In this document: piece by piece, positions 1 through 28,400 of the stretch
How positions within the stretch are numbered: the stretch's first letter is position 1
How the letters are laid out: each line of letters begins with the position of its first letter
NCBI GenBank assembly: GCA_964057225.1
Contig: OZ059899.1
Location: forward strand, 15,322,501-15,386,500
Direction of reading: 5' to 3'
Origin: Auanema rhodensis
Taxonomy: Eukaryota; Nematoda; Chromadorea; Rhabditida; Rhabditidae
Length of the DNA stretch: 64,000 nucleotides
Made by a program: the position numbers and the translations under genes
The notes under the pieces: model-generated
Seen by the model: only the letters and a program-made list of their open reading frames with translations
What the model was told of the DNA's origin: nothing
Database searches by the model: none

Positions 1-2230
1 CTCTTGCTGCTTGCTGACTGATCACGCTCTTCCAATGCGGTGTCCTTCTTTTCTCTCAACTTTCAAAGTTTACATGTTCCATACACACACACACACACAT
101 AACGTTCTGCTATTTCTATCGTCATATACACAAGGTAAATCGGTTACAAGCTGTAAATGGTACAGAGTGAAACAGAAATTTGATGTCAGAAAATGAATTG
201 TTGATTTCCGGATGGTGTTGACAACTATGAAATAAGTTTTTATTTTTATATGATTGATCTATTTCCTCAACTAAATACAAAAGCAACTAAGATTCCAAAA
301 GCATTGCTCATATAAATCAGAATTAAATAATATTTTGACAATTTGAGGAAATATATTGACCATTCTTTATTATGAAATTTGATTATTTTAGGAAATTGGC
401 CATCATACATCTATTTCTTTTATTTTCTTATTTTCCATTTCTTTTTATACATATACACACTTATATATATATTTCCTTATCATTGTAATAATATAGATCT
501 TAAGAGCATTATCAGAAACTTGAATTATAAAAAAAACTTAAATCAAATTTGAAAATGAGCTCCAATCATAACGACTGTTGTATACAAATTGACCTGTTAA
601 CAATAAATAATAACTACTTCCGGGGAGGGGAAGGGATTGCGCAGACACAGAGTAGTATGTAGAAATGATTATTGATCCATTTTTTATCTTTTTATCCATT
701 TTTTTATAATATTTTCATATAATACTACTATTTTCTTATTCAGTCTTGTATGCTTATTACTAATATTGACCTTTTTTCTGTCATTTTTTAACCCATTCCA
801 AGCTTTGGTATGGGGCTAAAGCCCAAGAGATTAAATGTTTTTGCTATCGTCTCCGCTCTCGTCGTCGGCTCATCATAATCTGCTTTGTCTTGCGAACTAA
901 TCGTATCATGTATGAATCGTTTTCTGCTGTTTTTGCAATTTTTGTTTAATTTTAAAAATGTTCTTTATCTCTCCTATGTCGCTCTTTGTCTTTTTTTTTT
1001 CACACGTACACACATGTTAGCTGTTTTCTTGTACATGCTCTTCATTTCGAACGGTCATCATATGCACATTGTGAAGTCGTCCATGATGATGACAATTGCA
1101 TTGCAACTGTAATTTGAGTTTGGTATGCCACGTTCGTATTCATCCTCCTTCTTCAACCATACTTTCTAGTTTGTTCGTGTTCCTCTCTTTTCTATTCACC
1201 TAGTTGTCATTCCCACTCCACTAAAGTGATGAAAAACGATTTTTCCCACTTTCAACACTAATTTACTCAGAACCTTCAATTTGAATCATCATAATTTGGC
1301 GGGGCGCCTTTATGCCTCCAGTCATGTCTTTTCCATCGTAGGACAACTGATAAGCCGATATGTGATGTTCTACTTTGAAATGATGTATTCAGAAATTTAC
1401 ACAGACACCGATTGATGCTGTCACTTATCACCTATCTCGCATCAAATCGATGATTCGCATTTCCATCATTCTTTTCCATATCTAGCAGTTTTTTTCGTCA
1501 TCACTACTTCAGATACACTATTTTGTTATATTTGTTATAGTTATATATATATATATATATGATGATGACGTGTCTTTAAAATATTTCAAAATTTAATTTT
1601 TTTGTCCGAAAAAATGCTGTGTACCTGTCCTTGTCCTTGCGCTCTTTCTCTGTTCCTCCCTCTATTCCTCTTTTCACACTTCTCTCTCTCTCTCTCCCTC
1701 TTTCTCTCTATCTTTTGTATTCTCTTCTTCTTATTTTTCTCTCCCTCTTTCTCTTTCTCTCTCTCTCTTTACAAAGTCTAAACGTTTTATTGGTAAAAGA
1801 AACAATTAGTCGTTTTCGTGATTCTCTCTTACCGCTTGTTCATCATTAACAATACCATCATTTTCTTCTTCAATCATTTACTTTTCTTCAAAAATTAAGT
1901 TTAACGCAACGTCAAACTTTCACGTTACGTGACTTTGTTGGGTGACGTTTACGTGGCAAAATGCCATTTTTTTGTCCAAATATTTTTATTTTTAAATGTA
2001 TTTTGAGGTATAGCGGTCTGTTTTATTAAATAGTCACAGTTAATTAATGCATTTTTCATTATTTTATATTTCTTTTATTTTTTATTTTCGAATATACTTT
2101 TGATCTATTATATGCATTATTTTAGATTAAAATAAGTTTTTGTTTCTGCCACTATTCTATCACATAAACATAGTCCAGTAAGTATCTCTACCAATTGCTT
2201 GTTCATATATATATAGCTCTATTTTCCAGA
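1..2230. other. Upstream flank, no gene recognised
   Basis: No open frame here looks like a conserved protein. The + strand is rich in T and C, with a CT-rich tract at about 1620-1775 and a TA run at 1541-1560. The short open frames are low-complexity (Leu, Ser and Phe-rich) translations of these tracts. The stretch probably holds the promoter and the outron or 5' untranslated part of the formin gene that starts at 2231, but I see no specific promoter element I could defend. Confidence 0.5.
2222..2230 (+). promoter_or_regulatory. Probable spliced-leader acceptor of the formin gene
   Basis: TTTTCCAG at 2222-2229 is followed by a single A and then the ATG at 2231. A strong 3' splice site 1 nt before a start codon, with no upstream exon recognised, is the usual appearance of a nematode trans-splice (SL) site. 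It supports 2231 as the start codon. A cis-spliced upstream exon is the alternative. Confidence 0.6.
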
Positions 2231-17669
<15,439 letters not shown>

Positions 17670-17767
17670 CAAGATTTTTAGTTTTACCCCTTTCTTCATA
17701 GCTTCAAAACCCTTGTTTTGTGCCATATTTATGGGTTGTATCTTTCACTCGTTCTATTCTCTTTCTG

Positions 17768-17823
<56 letters not shown>

Positions 17824-18560
17824 TCTCTTTATTTGTTTCTTTAACAATTGTTTTAGTCAAAGCCAGCTAATTGTTGAACGTGTAAATGTGTGCCTTTACT
17901 CAATTACTTTGCACAATACTGGTTGATGCTTGCCTCCAACGAAGATATAATTTTTATAAAATCTTATTTATATATACATATAATATATGTATATATAGTA
18001 AATATATATATATCAATATATCTATATTTATATGTATAGTATATAATACATAAAATACATAATGTTTGATGAAAAGCCTGCTTAGAACAAATGTATATGA
18101 TTTTCAGTCTTATTGTTTATATTTTGTTTTTCATTCTCAATCTCTTGAACCAAATAGAGTTATTGTACTTGGTATTCAATTGAATTATATGCCAAATATG
18201 TATTATATACAGAAAATTGATATATCACTATCTCCTATCCTCTCCTCTCTCCCCCCTCCTATCCGGTGACACAAAAGTCAATGTTCATATAATTTTGTTC
18301 AGTTGTATATAGTTTCTTCCTTGCAAATGATTTCAACTTTTTTTTCTCACGCTTGTTTATTCTCTTTATTTCGCATAGTATGGAACATGTTGATTATTCT
18401 TTGCCGCCTCTTACCCGACCCTTCTTCATTTCTATTTTATCCTTTGGCCTTGTGATTTTGCCTGTTATGGTTATTGATATATAATCTATCAGATAATAAA
18501 AGATTTATCAATTATTTATTTTTTTTTCGAAAAATAGAAAAATATGATCAAGCTAGCTTC
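17670..18560 (+). other. Formin 3' flank and 3' UTR
   Basis: No gene is seen here. The stretch holds a pure CT microsatellite (about 17772-17820), a strongly AT-rich block with TATATA runs (17940-18060), and an AATAAA at 18495-18500 that could be the poly(A) signal of the formin gene. If so, the 3' UTR would be about 840 nt and end just before the satellite. Confidence 0.45.
17772..17820 (+). repeat. (CT)n microsatellite in the formin 3' flank
   Basis: Pure CT dinucleotide repeat about 100 nt after the stop codon, probably within the 3' UTR. Confidence 0.9.
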
Positions 18561-21500
18561 AAGAATCGATGCTTCAAAATACGGCAGTAGTCACGCTGTG
18601 TCTTCTGAATGTTCGCATTTCTCCAAGACCATCATCGAAAATCAAATAAAAATACTTTGAGGTGGGGTATTCAGATGTGTAGATTCTGAATCTCCTAGTG
18701 AGATTTGGCTAGGACTTCTCGTGTTTCCGGAAAAACGGTTTATATCGACCCCATCCACAAGAATTGTTCACAAAAAAGTTCAGGCTGTGGACACGTTGTG
18801 TCCGGTGAATGTTCGCTTTGCTCCAAGACCATCATCGAAAATGAAATAAAAATACTTTGAGGTGGGGTATTCAGATGTGTAGATTCTGAATCTCCTAGTG
18901 AGATTTGGCTAGGACTTCTCCTGTTTCCGGAAAAACGGTTTATATCGACCCCATCCACAAGAATTGTTCACAAAAAAGTTCAGGCTGTGGACACGTTGTG
19001 TCCGGTGAATGTTCGCTTTGCTCCAAAACCATCATCGAAAATTAAATGAAAATACTTTGAGGTGGGGTATTCAGATGTGTAGATTCTGAATCTCCTAGTG
19101 AGATTTGGCTAGGACTTCTCCTGTTTCCGGAAAAACGGTTTATATCGACCCCATCCACAAGAATTGTTCACAAAAAAGTTCAGGCTGTGGACACGTTGTG
19201 TCCTGTGAATGTTCGCTTTGCACCAAGACCATCATCGAAAATTAAATGAAAATACTTTGAGGTGGGGTATTCAGATGTGTAGATTCTGAATCTCCTAGTG
19301 AGATTTGGCTAGGACTTCTCGTGCTTCCGGAAAAACGGTTTATATCGACCCCATCCACAAGATTTGTTCACAAAAAAGTTCAGGCTGTGGACACGTTGTG
19401 TCCGGTGAATGTTCGCTTTGCTCCAAGACCATCATCGAAAATTAAATGAAAATACTTTGAGGTGGGGTATTCAGATGTGTAGATTCTGAATCTCCTAGTG
19501 AGATTTGGCTAAGACTTCTCGTGCTTCCGGAAAAACGGTTTATTTCGACCCCATCCACAAGAATTGTTCACAAAAAATTTCAGGCTGTGGACACGTTGTG
19601 TCCGGTGAATGTTCGCTTTGCTCCAAGACCATCATCGAAAATTAAATGAAAATACTTTGAGGTTGGGTATTCAGATGTGTAGATTCTGAATCTCCTAGTG
19701 AGATTTGGCTAGGACTTCTCGTGCTTCCGGAAAAACGGTTTATATCGACCCCATCCACAAGATTTGTTCACAAAAAAGTTCAGGCTGTGGACACGTTGTG
19801 TCCGGTGAATGTTCGCTTTGCTCCAAGACCATCATCGAAAATTAAATGAAAATACTTTGAGGTGGGGTATTCAGATGTGTAGATTCTGAATCTCCTAGTG
19901 AGATTTGGCTAAGACTTCTCGTGCTTCCGGAAAAACGGTTTATTTCGACCCCATCCACAAGAATTGTTCACAAAAAATTTCAGGCTGTGGACACGTTGTG
20001 TCCGGTGAATGTTCGCTTTGCTCCAAGACCATCATCGAAAATTAAATGAAAATACTTTGAGGTGGGGTATTCAGATGTGTAGATTCTGAATCTCCTAGTG
20101 AGATTTGGCTAAGACTTCTCGTGCTTCCGGAAAAACGGTTTATTTCGACCCCATCCACAAGAATTGTTCACAAAAAATTTCAGGCTGTGGACACGTTGTG
20201 TCCGGTGAATGTTCGCTTTGCTCCAAGACCATCATCGAAAATTAAATGAAAATACTTTGAGGTTGGGTATTCAGATGTGTAGATTCTGAATCTCCTAGTG
20301 AGATTTGGCTAGGACTTCTCGTGTTTCCGGAAAAACGGTTTATATCGACCCCATCCACAAGAATTGTTCACAAAAAATTTCAGGCTGTGGACACGTTGTG
20401 TCCGGTGAATGTTCGCTTTGCTCCAAGACCATCATCGAAAATTAAATGAAAATACTTTGAGGTGGGGTATTCAGATGTGTAGATTCTGAATCTCCTAGTG
20501 AGATTTGGCTAGGACTTCTCGTGCTTCCGGAAAAACGGTTTATATCGACCCCATCCACAAGATTTGTTCACAAAAAAATTCAGGCTGTGGACACGTTGTG
20601 TCCGGTGAATGTTCGCTTTGCTCCAAGACCATCATCGAAAATTAAATGAAAATACTTTGAGGTGGGGTATTCAGATGTGTAGATTCTGAATCTCCTAGTG
20701 AGATTTGGCTAGGACTTCTCGTGTTTCCGGAAAAACGGTTTATATCGACCCCATCCACAAGAATTGTTCACAAAAAATTTCAGGCTGTGGACACGTTGTG
20801 TCCGGTGAATGTTCGCTTTGCTCCAAGACCATCATCGAAAATTAAATGAAAATACTTTGAGGTAGGGTATTCAGATGTGTAGATTCTGAATCTCCTAGTG
20901 AGATTTGGCTAGGACTTCTCGTGTTTCCGGAAAAACGGTTTATATCCACCCCATCCACAAGAATTGTTCACAAAAAAGTTCAGGCTGTGGACACGTTGTG
21001 TCCGGTGAATGTTCGCTTTGCTCCTAGACCATCATCGAAAATCAAATAAAAATACTTTGAGGTGGGGTATTCAGATGTGTAGATTCTGAATCTCCTAGTG
21101 AGATTTGGCTAGGACTTCTCGTGTTTCCGGAAAAACGGTTTATATCGACCCCATCCACAAGATTTGTTCACAAAAAAGTTCAGGCTGTGGACACGTTGTG
21201 TCCGGTGAATGTTCGCTTTGCTCCAAGACCATCATCGAAAATTAAATGAAAATACTTTGAGGTGGGGTATTCAGATGTGTAGATTCTGAATCTCCTAGTG
21301 AGATTTGGCTAGGACTTCTCGTGTTTCCGGAAAAACGGTTTATATCGACCCCATCCACAAGAATTGTTCACAAAAAATTTCAGGCTGTGGACACGTTGTG
21401 TCCGGTGAATGTTCGCTTTGCTCCAAGACCATCATCGAAAATCAAATGAAAATACTTTGAGGTGGGGTATTCAGATGTGTAGATTCTGAATCTTCTAGTG

Positions 21501-23320
21501 AGATTTGGCTAGGACTTCTCGTGTTTCCGCAAAAACGGTTTATATCGACCCCATCCACAAGAATTGTTCACAAAAAATTTCAGGCTGTGGACACGTTGTG
21601 TCCGGTGAATGTTCGCTTTGCTCCAAGACCATCATCGAAAATCAAATGAAAATACTTTGAGGTGGGGTATTCAGATGTGTAGATTCTGAATCTTCTAGTG
21701 AGATTTGGCTAGGACTTCTCGTGTTTCCGCAAAAACGGTTTATATCGACCCCATCCACAAGAATTGTTCACAAAAAAGTTCAGGCTGTGGACACGTTGTG
21801 TCCGGTGAATGTTCGCTTTGCTCCAAGACCATCATCGAAAATCAAATGAAAATACTTTGAGGTGGGGTATTCAGATGTGTAGATTCTGAATCTTCTAGTG
21901 AGATTTGGCTAGGACTTCTCGTGTTTCCGCAAAAACGGTTTATATCGACCCCATCCACAAGAATTGTTCACAAAAAAGTTCAGGCTGTGGACACGTTGTG
22001 TCCGGTGAATGTTCGCTTTGCTCCAAGACCATCATCGAAAATCAAATGAAAATACTTTGAGGTGGGGTATTCAGATGTGTAGATTCTGAATCTTCTAGTG
22101 AGATTTGGCTAGGACTTCTCGTGTTTCCGCAAAAACGGTTTATATCGACCCCATCCACAAGAATTGTTCACAAAAAAGTTCAGGCTGTGGACACGTTGTG
22201 TCCTGTGAATGTTCGCTTTGCTCCAAGAACATCATCGAAAATCAAATGAAAATACTTTGAGGTGGGGTATTCAGATTTGTAGATTCTGAATCTCCTAGTG
22301 AGATTTGGCTAGGACTTCTCGTGTTTCCGGAAAAACGGTTTATATCGACCCCATCCACAAGAATTGTTCACAAAAAAGTTCAGGCTGTGGACACGTTGTG
22401 TCCTGTGAATGTTCGCTTTGCTCCAAGAACATCATCGAAAATCAAATGAAAATACTTTGAGGTGGGGTATTCAGATTTGTAGATTCTGAATCTCCTAGTG
22501 AGATTTGGCTAGGACTTCTCGTGTTTCCGCAAAAACGGTTTATATCGACCCCATCCACAAGAATTGTTCACAAAAAAGTTCAGGCTGTGGACACGTTGTG
22601 TCCTGTGAATGTTCGCTTTGCTCCAAGAACATCATCGAAAATCAAATGAAAATACTTTGAGGTGGGGTATTCAGATTTGTAGATTCTGAATCTCCTAGTG
22701 AGATTTGGCTAGGACTTCTCGTGTTTCCGGAAAAACGGTTTATATCGACCCCATCCACAAGAATTGTTCACAAAAAAGTTCAGGCTGTGGACACGTTGTG
22801 TCCTGTGAATGTTCGCTTTGCTCCAAGAACATCATCGAAAATCAAATGAAAATACTTTGAGGTGGGGTATTCAGATTTGTAGATTCTGAATCTCCTAGTG
22901 AGATTTGGCTAGGACTTCTCGTGTTTCCGCAAAAACGGTTTATATCGACCCCATCCACAAGAATTGTTCACAAAAAAGTTCAGGCTGTGGACACGTTGTG
23001 TCCTGTGAATGTTCGCTTTGCTCCAAGAACATCATCGAAAATCAAATGAAAATACTTTGAGGTGGGGTATTCAGATTTGTAGATTCTGAATCTCCTAGTG
23101 AGATTTGGCTAGGACTTCTCGTGTTTCCGGAAAAACGGTTTATATCGACCCCATCCACAAGAATTGTTCACAAAAAAGTTCAGGCTGTGGACACGTTGTG
23201 TCCTGTGAATGTTCGCTTTGCTCCAAGAACATCATCGAAAATCAAATGAAAATACTTTGAGGTGGGGTATTCAGATTTGTAGATTCTGAATCTCCTAGTG
23301 AGATTTGGCTAGGACTTCTC

Positions 23321-25320
23321 GTGTTTCCGGAAAAACGGTTTATATCGACCCCATCCACAAGAATTGTTCACAAAAAAGTTCAGGCTGTGGACACGTTGTG
23401 TCCTGTGAATGTTCGCTTTGCTCCAAGAACATCATCGAAAATCAAATGAAAATACTTTGAGGTGGGGTATTCAGATTTGTAGATTCTGAATCTCCTAGTG
23501 AGATTTGGCTAGGACTTCTCGTGTTTCCGCAAAAACGGTTTATATCGACCCCATCCACAAGAATTGTTCACAAAAAAGTTCAGGCTGTGGACACGTTGTG
23601 TCCTGTGAATGTTCGCTTTGCTCCAAGAACATCATCGAAAATCAAATGAAAATACTTTGAGGTGGGGTATTCAGATTTGTAGATTCTGAATCTCCTAGTG
23701 AGATTTGGCTAGGACTTCTCGTGTTTCCGCAAAAACGGTTTATATCGACCCCATCCACAAGAATTGTTCACAAAAAAGTTCAGGCTGTGGACACGTTGTG
23801 TCCTGTGAATGTTCGCTTTGCTCCAAGAACATCATCGAAAATCAAATGAAAATACTTTGAGGTGGGGTATTCAGATTTGTAGATTCTGAATCTCCTAGTG
23901 AGATTTGGCTAGGACTTCTCGTGTTTCCGGAAAAACGGTTTATATCGACCCCATCCACAAGAATTGTTCACAAAAAAGTTCAGGCTGTGGACACGTTGTG
24001 TCCTGTGAATGTTCGCTTTGCTCCAAGAACATCATCGAAAATCAAATGAAAATACTTTGAGGTGGGGTATTCAGATTTGTAGATTCTGAATCTCCTAGTG
24101 AGATTTGGCTAGGACTTCTCGTGTTTCCGGAAAAACGGTTTATATCGACCCCATCCACAAGAATTGTTCACAAAAAAGTTCAGGCTGTGGACACGTTGTG
24201 TCCTGTGAATGTTCGCTTTGCTCCAAGAACATCATCGAAAATCAAATGAAAATACTTTGAGGTGGGGTATTCAGATTTGTAGATTCTGAATCTCCTAGTG
24301 AGATTTGGCTAGGACTTCTCGTGTTTCCGGAAAAACGGTTTATATCGACCCCATCCACAAGAATTGTTCACAAAAAAGTTCAGGCTGTGGACACGTTGTG
24401 TCCTGTGAATGTTCGCTTTGCTCCAAGAACATCATCGAAAATCAAATGAAAATACTTTGAGGTGGGGTATTCAGATTTGTAGATTCTGAATCTCCTAGTG
24501 AGATTTGGCTAGGACTTCTCGTGTTTCCGCAAAAACGGTTTATATCGACCCCATCCACAAGAATTGTTCACAAAAAAGTTCAGGCTGTGGACACGTTGTG
24601 TCCTGTGAATGTTCGCTTTGCTCCAAGAACATCATCGAAAATCAAATGAAAATACTTTGAGGTGGGGTATTCAGATTTGTAGATTCTGAATCTCCTAGTG
24701 AGATTTGGCTAGGACTTCTCGTGTTTCCGCAAAAACGGTTTATATCGACCCCATCCACAAGAATTGTTCACAAAAAAGTTCAGGCTGTGGACACGTTGTG
24801 TCCTGTGAATGTTCGCTTTGCTCCAAGAACATCATCGAAAATCAAATGAAAATACTTTGAGGTGGGGTATTCAGATTTGTAGATTCTGAATCTCCTAGTG
24901 AGATTTGGCTAGGACTTCTCGTGTTTCCGGAAAAACGGTTTATATCGACCCCATCCACAAGAATTGTTCACAAAAAAGTTCAGGCTGTGGACACGTTGTG
25001 TCCTGTGAATGTTCGCTTTGCTCCAAGAACATCATCGAAAATCAAATGAAAATACTTTGAGGTGGGGTATTCAGATTTGTAGATTCTGAATCTCCTAGTG
25101 AGATTTGGCTAGGACTTCTCGTGTTTCCGGAAAAACGGTTTATATCGACCCCATCCACAAGAATTGTTCACAAAAAAGTTCAGGCTGTGGACACGTTGTG
25201 TCCTGTGAATGTTCGCTTTGCTCCAAGAACATCATCGAAAATCAAATGAAAATACTTTGAGGTGGGGTATTCAGATTTGTAGATTCTGAATCTCCTAGTG
25301 AGATTTGGCTAGGACTTCTC
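23321..25320. repeat. Two successive 1-kb (5-monomer) higher-order units
   Basis: At monomer position 70 (CCGG or CCGC) the copies beginning at 23321 read G, C, C, G, G over five monomers, and the next five, from 24321, read the same. The other variable positions are constant in this stretch (AGATTTGT, TCCTGTGAAT, CCAAGAAC, ATCAAATGAA). The pattern suggests a recent 1000-bp duplication, although it rests on one marker position. Confidence 0.6.
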
Positions 25321-26800
25321 GTGTTTCCGCAAAAACGGTTTATATCGACCCCATCCACAAGAATTGTTCACAAAAAAGTTCAGGCTGTGGACACGTTGTG
25401 TCCTGTGAATGTTCGCTTTGCTCCAAGAACATCATCGAAAATCAAATGAAAATACTTTGAGGTGGGGTATTCAGATTTGTAGATTCTGAATCTCCTAGTG
25501 AGATTTGGCTAGGACTTCTCGTGTTTCCGCAAAAACGGTTTATATCGACCCCATCCACAAGAATTGTTCACAAAAAAGTTCAGGCTGTGGACACGTTGTG
25601 TCCTGTGAATGTTCGCTTTGCTCCAAGAACATCATCGAAAATCAAATGAAAATACTTTGAGGTGGGGTATTCAGATTTGTAGATTCTGAATCTCCTAGTG
25701 AGATTTGGCTAGGACTTCTCGTGTTTCCGCAAAAACGGTTTATATCGACCCCATCCACAAGAATTGTTCACAAAAAAGTTCAGGCTGTGGACACGTTGTG
25801 TCCTGTGAATGTTCGCTTTGCTCCAAGAACATCATCGAAAATCAAATGAAAATACTTTGAGGTGGGGTATTCAGATTTGTAGATTCTGAATCTCCTAGTG
25901 AGATTTGGCTAGGACTTCTCGTGTTTCCGGAAAAACGGTTTATATCGACCCCATCCACAAGAATTGTTCACAAAAAAGTTCAGGCTGTGGACACGTTGTG
26001 TCCTGTGAATGTTCGCTTTGCTCCAAGAACATCATCGAAAATCAAATGAAAATACTTTGAGGTGGGGTATTCAGATTTGTAGATTCTGAATCTCCTAGTG
26101 AGATTTGGCTAGGACTTCTCGTGTTTCCGGAAAAACGGTTTATATCGACCCCATCCACAAGAATTGTTCACAAAAAAGTTCAGGCTGTGGACACGTTGTG
26201 TCCTGTGAATGTTCGCTTTGCTCCAAGAACATCATCGAAAATCAAATGAAAATACTTTGAGGTGGGGTATTCAGATTTGTAGATTCTGAATCTCCTAGTG
26301 AGATTTGGCTAGGACTTCTCGTGTTTCCGGAAAAACGGTTTATATCGACCCCATCCACAAGAATTGTTCACAAAAAAGTTCAGGCTGTGGACACGTTGTG
26401 TCCGGTGAATGTTCGCTTTGCTCCAAGACCATCATCGAAAATTAAATGAAAATACTTTGAGGTTGGGTATTCAGATGTGTAGATTCTGAATCTCCTAGTG
26501 AGATTTGGCTAGGACTTCTTGTGTTTCCGGAAAAACGGTTTATATCGACCCCATCCACAAGAATTGTTCACAAAAAAGTTCAGGCTGTGGACACGTTGTG
26601 TCCTGTGAATGTTCGCTTTGCTCCAAGAACATCATCGAAAATCAAATGAAAATACTTTGAGGTGGGGTATTCAGATTTGTAGATTCTGAATCTCCTAGTG
26701 AGATTTGGCTAGGACTTCTCGTGTTTCCGGAAAAACGGTTTATATCGACCCCATCCACAAGAATTGTTCACAAAAAAGTTCAGGCTGTGGACACGTTGTG

Positions 26801-28400
26801 TCCGGTGAATGTTCGCTTTGCTCCAAGAACATCATCGAAAATCAAATGAAAATACTTTGAGGTGGGGTATTCAGATGTGTAGATTCTGAATCTCCTAATC
26901 AGATTTGGCTAGGACTTCTCGTGTTTCCGGAAAAACGGTTTATATCGACCCCATCCACAAGAATTGTTCACAAAAAAGTTCAGGCTGTGGACACGTTGTG
27001 TCCGGTGAATGTTCGCTTTGCTCCAAGAACATCATCGAAAATCAAATAAAAATACTTTGAGGTGGGGTATTCAGATGTGTAGATTCTGAATCTCCTAGTG
27101 AGATTTGGCTAGGACTTCTCGTGTTTCCGCAAAAACGGTTTATATCGACCCCATCCACAAGAATTGTTCACAAAAAAGTTCAGGCTGTGGACACGTTGTG
27201 TCCGGTGAATGTTCGCTTTGCTCCAAGAACATCATCGAAAATCAAATGAAAATACTTTGAGGTGGGGTATTCAGATTTGTAGATTCTGAATCTCCTAGTG
27301 AGATTTGGCTAGGACTTCTCGTGTTTCCGCAAAAACGGTTTATATCGACCCCATCCACAAGAATTGTTCACAAAAAAGTTCAGGCTGTGGACACGTTGTG
27401 TCCTGTGAATGTTCGCTTTGCTCCAAGAACATCATCGAAAATCAAATGAAAATACATTGAGGTGGGGTATTCAGATTTGTAGATTCTGAATCTCCTAGTG
27501 AGATTTGGCTAGGACTTCTCGTGTTTCCGGAAAAACGGTTTATATCGACCCCATCCACAAGAATTGTTCACAAAAAAGTTCAGGCTGTGGACACGTTGTG
27601 TCCGGTGAATGTTCGCTTTGCTCCAAGAACATCATCGAAAATCAAATGAAAATACTTTGAGGTGGGGTATTCAGATGTGTAGATTCTGAATCTCCTAATC
27701 AGATTTGGCTAGGACTTCTCGTGTTTCCGGAAAAACGGTTTATATCGACCCCATCCACAAGAATTGTTCACAAAAAAGTTCAGGCTGTGGACACGTTGTG
27801 TCCGGTGAATGTTCGCTTTGCTCCAAGAACATCATCGAAAATCAAATAAAAATACTTTGAGGTGGGGTATTCAGATGTGTAGATTCTGAATCTCCTAGTG
27901 AGATTTGGCTAGGACTTCTCGTGTTTCCGCAAAAACGGTTTATATCGACCCCATCCACAAGAATTGTTCACAAAAAAGTTCAGGCTGTGGACACGTTGTG
28001 TCCGGTGAATGTTCGCTTTGCTCCAAGAACATCATCGAAAATCAAATGAAAATACTTTGAGGTGGGGTATTCAGATTTGTAGATTCTGAATCTCCTAGTG
28101 AGATTTGGCTAGGACTTCTCGTGTTTCCGCAAAAACGGTTTATATCGACCCCATCCACAAGAATTGTTCACAAAAAAGTTCAGGCTGTGGACACGTTGTG
28201 TCCTGTGAATGTTCGCTTTGCTCCAAGAACATCATCGAAAATCAAATGAAAATACATTGAGGTGGGGTATTCAGATTTGTAGATTCTGAATCTCCTAGTG
28301 AGATTTGGCTAGGACTTCTCGTGTTTCCGGAAAAACGGTTTATATCGACCCCATCCACAAGAATTGTTCACAAAAAAGTTCAGGCTGTGGACACGTTGTG
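26801..28400. repeat. Two successive 800-bp (4-monomer) higher-order units
   Basis: Rare variants recur exactly 800 bp apart: TCTCCTAATC at 26891 and 27691, ATCAAATAAA at 27041 and 27841, and AATACATTGA at 27451 and 28251. The position-70 pattern (G, C, C, G) also matches. The match breaks just outside, at 26651 versus 27451 and at 27601 versus 28401. This is good evidence for a tandem duplication of a four-monomer block. Confidence 0.85.
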
